Positions 35,208 to 41,870 of a stretch of 41,870 nt of DNA are shown here, one piece after another. Position 1 is the stretch's first letter. Every line of letters starts with the position of its first letter. Under the pieces are notes generated by a model. That model saw only the letters and a list, made by a program, of their open reading frames with translations, searched no databases and had not been told where the DNA came from. The position numbers and the translations under genes were made by a program. Origin of the DNA: JAJRRH01 sp047638815 (lineage in GTDB: Bacteria; Bacteroidota; Bacteroidia; Flavobacteriales_D; JABDKJ01); assembly GCA_047638815.1 (NCBI GenBank), contig JBLIMR010000020.1, positions 1 to 41,870 of the forward strand, in the 5' to 3' direction.

Positions 35208-35738
35208 TTAGATGTTCGCAATATTATATTCGGGTCTTTTGATCAATAAATTAGTACTATCGAATTTATCTATGTTTCTGATGGTGTTATCCATGAAGGT
35301 TGTCATTTGCTCAAGTGAGCCATCATAATGTACCAAGCCACAGTCCATATTCATGTGATCTTTAATCTTGTTGTTATTATGAATAATTATGGGGGTTCCT
35401 AATCTAAGGATGTTTCTGTGTAACGACTCATCATCATTGTCGCTAGGAATTAGTATGATATCAGTTCGTTTGAGCACATCATACATCTCAGACTCTTCCA
35501 AAGGACCATATAACAGAATGCGGTTTTGTAAGGATCGGCTTTTAATATATGTCTGTATATCTGAGTATAAATTTCCGAAACCAATGATTTTCAATTTCCA
35601 TTCAGGATGAACATCAATTGTTTTAGCAAATGCTTCAATTGCAATCATCGGCATGAACTCTCGAGAAAGGGGTAGGGTCATCCCAATTACCTTATGTAGT
35701 CCTGGAAGTTTTTGTTCGAACTTTACATTAGTAGACAT
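35208..35738 (-). CDS. Glycosyltransferase C-terminal domain, apparently lacking the N-terminal half
   Basis: 176 residues resembling only the GT-B nucleotide-sugar domain of GT1/GT4 enzymes: GMTLPLSREFMPMIAIEAFA, WKLKIIGFG, then NRILLYGPLEESEMYDVLKRTDIILIPS and DDESLHRNILRLGTPII in the place of the E-x7-E motif. The acceptor-binding N-terminal domain (usually 150-200 residues) is missing, and the normal GGSG-like switch is replaced. The ATG is 2 bases after the stop of the hydrolase gene. Function is uncertain; it could be an inactive sugar-binding remnant. Confidence 0.6.
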   Translation of the reverse strand: MSTNVKFEQKLPGLHKVIGMTLPLSREFMPMIAIEAFAKTIDVHPEWKLKIIGFGNLYSDIQTYIKSRSLQNRILLYGPLEESEMYDVLKRTDIILIPSDNDDESLHRNILRLGTPIIIHNNNKIKDHMNMDCGLVHYDGSLEQMTTFMDNTIRNIDKFDSTNLLIKRPEYNIANI

Positions 35739-35740
35739 TC

Positions 35741-37324
35741 TTACTTGGCTTGTTTTTTAACATGCTTAAGGCTAGCTTTTTTCTTTGCTGTTTTTTTGAA
35801 AAAATGAAATTCAGTAAAATCGAAATCAGGATTTGGGACATCAATAATGAGATCAATAACTTTGCCGTTTTCATCAACTTTGAAGTTTGCCATACCAGGG
35901 GGTAACATCATTTTGGTTCCCCAATAAAGTCTGAATGTGTCATCTTGCCAGTGCTCAAAAGTCCCTCTAAAGATGTTACTGTGATCAAAACTGAAGTAAA
36001 GAATTCCCTCTCTTGCTTTTATAGATAGACCACCATACATTTTGTCTTCATAATAACCTGCGAAATCTTCCATTGATGCTGAAGGCTTCGTTCCTTTAAT
36101 GCGTTCTTTTTTAATTTTCTTTAAGTTTGCTTTATCATCTTTTGCGCCCTGTTTTTTATATCCTAATAACATATCTCCCCAATCTTTACTTTCAAAATCA
36201 CCTGGCGCAAGAAACGCGTCAAGAATATGATACATCATGGCATAACTCAATGAATTCACATTATTTGTCATTATTATAAATCCGAGTTTTTCTTCAGGAA
36301 CAACAGCTGATTGAGAAATAAACCCGTCATAACCTCCACCATGATTCACAACCAATCTTCCGTGGTAGTCAAAGAGGTCCCATCCTAATCCATAAGCCGA
36401 AAAATGCTTGCTTGGAAAGTTCTTTCTATGCCAACCTGATAATTTTTTTGGAGTTTGTGGACTCCACATTTCTTGTGTTCGATCTATGGACCAGAATTCT
36501 TGACCATTAAGATTACCAGAATCAGCCTGTAACATTAACCATTGCGCGGCATCGTGCGCTGAAGAAATAAGCGCTCCAGCGCCACCGATATTATCCCAAT
36601 TTACCCAATCTATTTTTTCATTTGAACCTTTGATGTCATTGTGTGGTTCAGATTTGTTGGTACTTCCTTTAAAATCTCTAATGGAGGTCAAGGTGGAACT
36701 CATTCCAAGTGGATCAAGAAAATTAGTTTTTATATAATTATCCCAAGACATACCTGATACCTTAGAAACAATTTCACCCGCAGCAATAAACATAATGTTT
36801 TGATATCCATACCCAGAACGAAAGCCATAATTCGGCTCCAAAAACCGGGCTTTCTTTATAACCTGTTTTCTAGAATAGTCAGAGCCATACCAGAGTAAAT
36901 CGCCACTAAATGTTTTTAATCCACTTCGGTGACAGAGTAAATCTTTGACCGTAAATTCTTCCGTAACATAGTCATTGTACAACTTGAAATACGGAAGATG
37001 TTTCACTACTTTATCATCCCAGGACAACTTATCTTGATCAACCAATTGAGCCAGGGCTGCCGCAGTATAAGCTTTGGTGTTTGATGCTATGGCAAAAATG
37101 GTATTTTCATCTACAGGGTCATTGGTTTCTACGTTTTTCACCCCATAGCCCTTTTCAAACACAATTTCGCCATCTTTTACTATGGCTATTGCGGCCCCAG
37201 GAATATTCCAGTCAACAATCGCTTGAGTCATGTAATTGTCGATGTTGGCAATTTGCTTATCAATTTGAGATATGGCAAGTAGAGGTAGACTCAGAACGAG
37301 GTATAGGAGGGTAATCTTCTTCAT
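35741..37324 (-). CDS. Serine hydrolase of the class-C beta-lactamase family with DUF3471 tail
   Basis: 527 residues with a signal peptide at 1-19 (ending AIS|Q). The beta-lactamase fold holds SNTK (Ser81, Lys84), the YQN motif (Tyr174, Asn176) and NHGGGYDGF in place of the KTG element. A C-terminal DUF3471-type beta domain (about 410-510) follows, then a lysine-rich end. Such proteins are mostly peptidases or esterases, not antibiotic hydrolases. It is transcribed from a -7 box upstream and leads directly into the glycosyltransferase fragment. Confidence 0.88.
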   Translation of the reverse strand: MKKITLLYLVLSLPLLAISQIDKQIANIDNYMTQAIVDWNIPGAAIAIVKDGEIVFEKGYGVKNVETNDPVDENTIFAIASNTKAYTAAALAQLVDQDKLSWDDKVVKHLPYFKLYNDYVTEEFTVKDLLCHRSGLKTFSGDLLWYGSDYSRKQVIKKARFLEPNYGFRSGYGYQNIMFIAAGEIVSKVSGMSWDNYIKTNFLDPLGMSSTLTSIRDFKGSTNKSEPHNDIKGSNEKIDWVNWDNIGGAGALISSAHDAAQWLMLQADSGNLNGQEFWSIDRTQEMWSPQTPKKLSGWHRKNFPSKHFSAYGLGWDLFDYHGRLVVNHGGGYDGFISQSAVVPEEKLGFIIMTNNVNSLSYAMMYHILDAFLAPGDFESKDWGDMLLGYKKQGAKDDKANLKKIKKERIKGTKPSASMEDFAGYYEDKMYGGLSIKAREGILYFSFDHSNIFRGTFEHWQDDTFRLYWGTKMMLPPGMANFKVDENGKVIDLIIDVPNPDFDFTEFHFFKKTAKKKASLKHVKKQAK

Positions 37325-37346
37325 ATTCTTTAAAAAAGTATTTTAT

Positions 37347-37354
37347 CAAAAGTA
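37347..37354 (-). promoter_or_regulatory. -7 element for the serine hydrolase
   Basis: Leftward TACTTTTG (plus-strand CAAAAGTA) matches TAnnTTTG exactly, 23 bases before the ATG, in the short divergent spacer with the Smr gene. Confidence 0.5.
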
Positions 37355-37418
37355 ACACTTTGCTCTATTTTATTTTCTGAAATTCGTAAAGCTTAATTTA
37401 ACTGGTACAAATACAGCA

Positions 37419-38201
37419 ATGATCAATAAAAAATTGAAAATAGGAGATCGGGTTCAATTCTTGGATGAAGTTGGAGGAGGTGAAATTGTCAGAATGTTTA
37501 AAGATGGACGGTTTTTAATTAAAGATGACGATGGCTTTGAAGAGACATACGAAATACAACAGTTGCTTGTGCCAATCTCAGAAGATGATGAGCCTGTAAA
37601 GAAAATAATTGAACCGCCAATTGTAAAGCAGATATTAAACTCAATAAGAAAGGAATTCCTGGGAATAAAATTGGGTGATGCAATAAGACCAATTGATGAT
37701 GTTGGGGAGGGACAGGTTAAAAGTATTTCTGAGGAAGGAGTTTTTACCGTTAGAATGATTGATGGTTTGGACATGGAATATCAAAGGAATGAAATTGTTG
37801 AAATTCTACTCGAACAGGAAAAAAAGTTAGAGGATTCTATTTCAGACTCAAGTTCGCTCCTGAAAGATGAAGATAAAATAAAGATCAAAAAGACTTTAAA
37901 GGTAAAGAGAGAAATCTCTCTTTGGGAAGTTGATTTGCATGTGCATGAAATTACCGAAGAAACAGATAAATTGTCCCCTGCCGAGTTACTGCAAATTCAA
38001 ATGGACCATTTCGAAATAAAATTGAAGGAGGCTATAAGTCAAAAAGTAAGAAAAATTATTTTCATCCATGGCAGGGGTAAGGGCAAGTTAAAAGCTGAGA
38101 TTAGGGCAAGGTTAAAACGTTACCCCAATTGCGAATTTCTAGATGGTAATTATCAAAGGTATGGTCAAGGAGCCACAGAAGTTATTATTTGGAATGTATG
38201 A
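37419..38201 (+). CDS. DUF2027-Smr domain protein
   Basis: 260 residues, cytoplasmic. The N-terminal half holds two similar DUF2027 units: IGDRVQFLDEVGGGEIVRMF (about 7-26) and LGDAIRPIDDVGEGQVKSIS (about 86-105). A charged linker follows, then a Smr domain (about 165-258) with DLHVHEI, IFIHGRGKGKL and YGQGATEVII. Smr domains nick DNA or RNA in MutS2-type proteins, but the nuclease activity and target of this stand-alone Bacteroidota form are unknown. It lies directly upstream of RNase P RNA. Confidence 0.87.
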   Translation: MINKKLKIGDRVQFLDEVGGGEIVRMFKDGRFLIKDDDGFEETYEIQQLLVPISEDDEPVKKIIEPPIVKQILNSIRKEFLGIKLGDAIRPIDDVGEGQVKSISEEGVFTVRMIDGLDMEYQRNEIVEILLEQEKKLEDSISDSSSLLKDEDKIKIKKTLKVKREISLWEVDLHVHEITEETDKLSPAELLQIQMDHFEIKLKEAISQKVRKIIFIHGRGKGKLKAEIRARLKRYPNCEFLDGNYQRYGQGATEVIIWNV

Positions 38202-38243
38202 TGTCAGCAATTTAATCTGGAGACATGCAATCAAGTAATTGTC

Positions 38244-38251
38244 TAACTTTG
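38244..38251 (+). promoter_or_regulatory. -7 element for RNase P RNA
   Basis: TAACTTTG matches TAnnTTTG exactly and ends 5 bases before the RNA's 5' P1 strand, the expected spacing to a start site. It overlaps an inverted repeat ATTGTCT (38238-38244) / AGACAAT (38255-38261). Confidence 0.6.
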
Positions 38252-38255
38252 CAAA

Positions 38256-38611
38256 GACAATCTGCCTTATCGCTTTGATGAAACTTGTTTCATTGGGGAG
38301 GAAAGTCCGGACATCATAGAGTGCCATACTCCTCGAAAGGGAGGTGGGAGTTGAGAAATCTTCTCTTAACAGATAGTGCTACAGAAATTTAGACCTCCCG
38401 ATGTAAGTCAGGATAAGGGTGAAATAGGTGAGGTAAGAGCTCACCAGTAGTGCAAGTGATTGCATTAGCTTTGGTAAACCTTGTGGGATGAAAGACCAAA
38501 TATATCAACGGTTTAGAGCTGCTCGCTCGAGTTGAAGGGTAGGTCGCTTAGATAAATGATAGGGCATTCTCGATTTATCGAGAGGGACAGAAACCGGCTT
38601 ATAGGATTGTC
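38256..38611 (+). ncRNA. rnpB: RNase P RNA (type A)
   Basis: About 356 bases. The signature GAGGAAAGTCCGGAC (from about 38299) and the 3' core ACAGAAACCGGCTTA (from about 38587) are intact. The P1 helix pairs GACAATC (38256-38262) with GATTGTC (38605-38611). Internal landmarks include GGTAAACC and AAGACCAAATA. The RNA is the catalytic part of RNase P that trims tRNA 5' leaders. Ends are set by P1 and the terminator and may be off by a few bases. Confidence 0.93.
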
Positions 38612-38616
38612 AAAAC

Positions 38617-38649
38617 ATGGGGGAGCTCTTTGAGTTCCCCCATCTTTTT
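38617..38649. terminator. Terminator shared by rnpB and the giant protein gene
   Basis: ATGGGGGA (38617-38624) pairs with TCCCCCAT (38636-38643), extended by a GCTC/GAGT stem, followed by CTTTTT. It ends the RNase P transcript; read leftward it lies right after the stop codon of the repeat protein. Confidence 0.8.
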
Positions 38650-41600
38650 ATCTAATAATTACTACAGAGCCAATAAACTCTTTCCGCTCTGCTGAACCGT
38701 TAATTTTAGCCAGTACTTGCCAAGTATACATGCCATCAGGACAATAGTAGTCAGGGTTTCGCAAACTGCCATCCCATTTTGCTTCAATGTCTGTGGTCTC
38801 AAATACTGTTCTTCCAATTCGATTGTATATGCTGAATTTGTAATCCTCTTTATCAGCGCCAATAAGAATAGGATAGAAAAACTCATTCACTCCGTCACCA
38901 TCAGGAGTAAATGTATTTGGTATCAAGAGTACAACTTCTCCTGAAATACTTATGATCTCACATATACTGTCAGAGCAACCGAACTGATTGTCTACATTGA
39001 GACAGGTTAGGTAATTACCCGGGCCTTCTTCAGTTGGAAACACAAATATTGGGTTTTCTTCCGTTGAAACATCAAGATCACCAAAATTCCATTCTATGAA
39101 TGTAATGTCCGGTGAAGATTGATTGATGAACTGAACTTCTGGTTCAGTTGTCGTAATGTTATCAGGACTAAATGAAAAGTCTGCTGTGGCTTGCGGACGA
39201 ATAATGACGTGAGCAAGATATGTCGCATCATCAGTGCATCCCTCCAAGGATGTAACCTGCAAATTAACGTCATGGATTCCTACATCATAAAAGTAATCTA
39301 AGCTGGTACAATTATTAATGGTATCTCCATTAATGGACCAAAGACAACTATTGCCAACAAAATTGTCAGGTGTAGTATTAACCAAATTAATAAAGTCAGC
39401 ACCACATTGTGTGACAGCACCAGAAATTCCTACAGTAGGAAGATCATTAACAACAATTGATATTGTATATAATTCCGTATTACAACCATCGGAAACAGTT
39501 ACTTGCACATCTGTGCTCGTCAAAGGATTATAAACAGCAATACTATCATCCACAGAAACTAAATTAGTGCTGGACCAAATATAATCGTAAGGATAAGCCT
39601 GAGTATTATTGGCATCGGCAAAAATAGTAGCGCTTTCCCCTATGCAAATTCCGGGATCATTCGGGAATGTTACCACTAGGTCCGATAAGAAATTGAGATT
39701 AGCAACACCCATACCTGTATTAGAACAACCGTTGCTATCTGTAACATCTGTGATTAAATATACTCCTTCTAGTGTACCCGTAATTTCATATAGGGCAAGG
39801 GGTGCCGTCAGAGGAACTGGAGTCTGTAAAATGCCATCCACAGTATAATTAAATGACCAGGGACCTGTGCCAGTAAATACGACAGGAATGAATTGTTGGT
39901 CTCCAGCACATATTGCAAAATCACCATTAATAAATGCGGTAGGAAGAGGGTTAACAATGATAGTTGCACTACCGCTCGTTGTTCCTGTACAAAAACTTGT
40001 GCTGATAGTTTCGATGGTATAAAGACCCGGTTCCGTTACAGTGATAACATATGGACTTGTAGTAATACCTGTAATTGTTGGTTGAGGCACATTGTTCAAG
40101 GCGTATGTCAAGTTCCAAGACAATACTACAGGTCCTGAATCGAAAAGGTCAAAAGTTATCTGTGCGCTTTCTCCTTCGCAAATTTCATTATCACCTGAGA
40201 TAGAACCAGTAACATAACAGGTGCAATCTCCTATACCATTCAAAATATCAGGAGAACAACTGTTGATATCATCTATAATAAAATTGTAAGGGACAAGACT
40301 ACCAATAGGACCAGAAGTGAAAGTATTTCCAGCAAATGTACCCGGTGAAGAAGTTCCATTATTGATATATGAAGTTGGATCTCCACCAGTAACATTAAAG
40401 GTGACGGTATAAGTTAATAGATCTGCAGAACACAATACAACAACATTACTAATGACTGGGCTCGTGAGTTCTGTTACTGTAGCAGTACCAAGCCCTGACC
40501 CAACACAATTTACATCAGACATTGTGGTCAGTGTATATGTTCCCGGAGAACAAGCAGATAAGATATAAGGATTATCAAAAGTAGGGGGAATAGTAGTTGA
40601 GAGACCCCCATTAATAGAGTAATCAAAAGTCCATGGACCAGGTCCAGTAAAGTCGATTGTAAGATCACCACAGATACCCGGACATATATCTATGTCTCCT
40701 GAAAGAGTTGCAGTTGCTACACAAAAGCAATTGAGAACGCCATTTATAGTAGCTGGATTACAATCGTTCACATCAGAAATAATAAAGTTATAATTATCAC
40801 CACAGTTAATTGGATCAGAAGTGAAAGCATTACCTGTAAATACACCTGAGTTACTACCACTATCGGTGTACGTCCCTGCATCTCCACCAGTAACATCAAA
40901 AGTTACGGTATAAGTCAACTGATCAAGGGCAGGTGTTTCAACGACATTACTAATAACCGGACTGGTTAATTCAGTAACAGTACCAGAGCCAAAGACTGAC
41001 CCAACACAATTAGCGTCAGACATTGAAGACAAAGTATATGACCCGACAGCAGAAGTTAATAAGGTATAAGGATTGTCTGAAGTTGTTATTGGCAACTGGT
41101 CAACACCGGCTATGGCATGAACAAAAGTCCATGACCCCGTTCCAGTAAAATCGATTATTAGACCACCATCCACACCCGGACAAACATCTATGTCGCCCGA
41201 AAGAGTTGCAGTAGCTATGCAAGAACAATTGAAAACACCACTTTCAGTCGCTGGATTACAATTGTTTACATCCGAAATATTGAAGTTGTAATTGACGCCA
41301 CTGATAATTGGATCTGATTCGAAAGAATTGCCTGTAAATGTACCTAGGTCACCACCAGCATCGGTGTACGTTGCAACATCTCCTCCTGCAACATCAAAAG
41401 TGACGGTATAAGTCAGCTGATCAAGGGAGCATGTTTCAACGACATTACTAATAACAATGTCCGTGTATTCTGTAACAGTTCCAGCACCAGAAACAGAACC
41501 AACACAATTAGCGTCAAACATTGAAGTCAGAGTATATGCTCCGACAGTAGAAGTTAATAGTGTATAAGGATTGTCAAAAGTTGCGGGTAATTGTGGCTGG

Positions 41601-41870
41601 GCAAATCCGCCTATGGCATAGACAAATGTCCATGGTCCGGTTCCTGTAAAATCGATTGTAAGACCGCCATCCAACCCAGGACATACGCCTATGTCACCTG
41701 AAAGGCTAGCAGTTGCCGCGCAAGTACAATTGAAAGAGCCACTAACATTATCTGCCGCACAATTGTTATCATCGTTAACGGTAAAGTCATAATTAGCACC
41801 ACTTGCTATTGGATCTGATTCGAAAGAATTACCTGTTATTGTTCCTATATCACCGATATGGGTGTATGTT
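38648..41870 (-). CDS. Giant secreted repeat protein with PKD and CHU_C (T9SS type B) domains, N-terminus outside window
   Basis: At least 1073 residues are visible; the frame stays open to the right edge, so the ATG at 41674 is not the real start. The region from the edge to about 40200 is built of repeats of about 167 residues with a recurring pattern: SGDIDVCPG, IDFTGTGPWTF, DNPYTLL, SDANCVGSV, VISNVVET, LTYTVTFDV and SDVNNCNPA. Further SprB-like units follow, then a PKD-like domain (ADFSFSPDN to SDSICEIIS) and the C-terminal gliding-motility-associated CHU_C domain: LLIPNTFTPDGDGVNEFFYP, FSIYNRIGRTVFET, WDG and PDGMYTWQV. This domain sends proteins through type IX secretion to the surface. 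It probably serves as an adhesin. Confidence 0.9.
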   Translation of the reverse strand, partial: TYTHIGDIGTITGNSFESDPIASGANYDFTVNDDNNCAADNVSGSFNCTCAATASLSGDIGVCPGLDGGLTIDFTGTGPWTFVYAIGGFAQPQLPATFDNPYTLLTSTVGAYTLTSMFDANCVGSVSGAGTVTEYTDIVISNVVETCSLDQLTYTVTFDVAGGDVATYTDAGGDLGTFTGNSFESDPIISGVNYNFNISDVNNCNPATESGVFNCSCIATATLSGDIDVCPGVDGGLIIDFTGTGSWTFVHAIAGVDQLPITTSDNPYTLLTSAVGSYTLSSMSDANCVGSVFGSGTVTELTSPVISNVVETPALDQLTYTVTFDVTGGDAGTYTDSGSNSGVFTGNAFTSDPINCGDNYNFIISDVNDCNPATINGVLNCFCVATATLSGDIDICPGICGDLTIDFTGPGPWTFDYSINGGLSTTIPPTFDNPYILSACSPGTYTLTTMSDVNCVGSGLGTATVTELTSPVISNVVVLCSADLLTYTVTFNVTGGDPTSYINNGTSSPGTFAGNTFTSGPIGSLVPYNFIIDDINSCSPDILNGIGDCTCYVTGSISGDNEICEGESAQITFDLFDSGPVVLSWNLTYALNNVPQPTITGITTSPYVITVTEPGLYTIETISTSFCTGTTSGSATIIVNPLPTAFINGDFAICAGDQQFIPVVFTGTGPWSFNYTVDGILQTPVPLTAPLALYEITGTLEGVYLITDVTDSNGCSNTGMGVANLNFLSDLVVTFPNDPGICIGESATIFADANNTQAYPYDYIWSSTNLVSVDDSIAVYNPLTSTDVQVTVSDGCNTELYTISIVVNDLPTVGISGAVTQCGADFINLVNTTPDNFVGNSCLWSINGDTINNCTSLDYFYDVGIHDVNLQVTSLEGCTDDATYLAHVIIRPQATADFSFSPDNITTTEPEVQFINQSSPDITFIEWNFGDLDVSTEENPIFVFPTEEGPGNYLTCLNVDNQFGCSDSICEIISISGEVVLLIPNTFTPDGDGVNEFFYPILIGADKEDYKFSIYNRIGRTVFETTDIEAKWDGSLRNPDYYCPDGMYTWQVLAKINGSAERKEFIGSVVIIR
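40194..41870 (-). repeat. Tandem ~500-bp repeats in the giant protein gene
   Basis: The plus-strand marker CCTGAAAGAGTTGCAGTTGC and its variants recurs at 40698, 41196 and 41697 (spacings 498 and 501), with a more diverged copy at 40194 (504). The copies nearest the right edge are most alike at the base level, and diversity increases toward the C-terminal end. More copies probably lie beyond the window. Confidence 0.85.

Noticed and set aside
38139..38327. Leftward frame across the Smr gene end and rnpB start
   Set aside because: It is antisense to the RNase P RNA and the Smr coding end and has no features of its own.
1..41870. tRNA genes, CRISPR arrays, IS elements, prophage, toxin-antitoxin or restriction genes
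   Set aside because: Looked for by motif and context; none recognised. The tandem repeats seen are coding repeats or short spacer repeats without CRISPR-like regular unit and spacer structure.

Overview
The window is ordinary chromosome of a Bacteroidota bacterium, probably a gliding member of Cytophagales or Flavobacteriales. The support is a GldH gliding lipoprotein, a very large secreted protein with the CHU_C/type IX secretion (T9SS) C-terminal domain, a DUF3276/PUR-type protein, a DUF2027-Smr protein, a BT_3928-type DoxX/MauE protein, a long-form NusB, and several intergenic copies of the phylum's -7 promoter element TAnnTTTG. The sequence is AT-rich throughout. I could not fix the genus.

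Layout. 1-53 is the start of a leftward gene resembling citrate synthase. 268-6077 is a leftward peptide-use cluster: secreted dipeptidyl peptidase IV, two POT peptide transporters and an exported thioredoxin-fold protein. 6366-7213 is a lipoprotein gene broken by an in-frame stop and a frameshift. 7463-10050 holds a DoxX/MauE-thioredoxin-fold protein coupled to an orphan oligopeptide-type permease, followed by an SRPBCC/GyrI-like protein and a YigZ protein. 12011-17572 runs rightward with leucine-type dehydrogenase, NusB, GAPDH, RimO and a SirB1-like protein. A small coiled-coil protein and GldH come next, then PepD on the opposite strand.

20221-20672 is a non-coding stretch with a palindromic repeat and a heat-shock-type promoter region in front of htpG. 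LemA and two TPM-domain proteins form an overlapping operon at 22575-24471. A small unknown protein behind a hairpin leader and two cyclophilin-type isomerases (one lipoprotein, one cytoplasmic) follow. A membrane-embedded patatin-like lipase (leftward) and a zinc-dependent phospholipase-C-like protein (rightward) diverge from about 29 kb. 30478-37324 is leftward: DUF3276, an MdlA-like ABC exporter, a PlsC-type acyltransferase, an FAH-family hydrolase, a DnaQ-like exonuclease, a glycosyltransferase C-terminal fragment and a class-C beta-lactamase-like hydrolase. 37419-38650 holds DUF2027-Smr, RNase P RNA and a terminator. From there to the right edge runs the C-terminal part of the giant repeat protein, whose N-terminus lies outside the window.

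Functional reading. DPP-IV releases X-Pro dipeptides outside the cytoplasm, which the POT carriers could import; PepD (cytosolic) and leucine dehydrogenase could continue the breakdown of peptides and branched-chain amino acids. GldH and the CHU_C protein point to gliding motility and T9SS. I saw no tRNA, CRISPR array, insertion sequence, prophage or recognisable defence island. The most unusual items are the membrane-patatin architecture, the orphan permease, the degenerate ABC half-transporter, the broken lipoprotein gene and several non-coding repeats or structured leaders. None of these amounts to clear evidence of a new multi-gene system.
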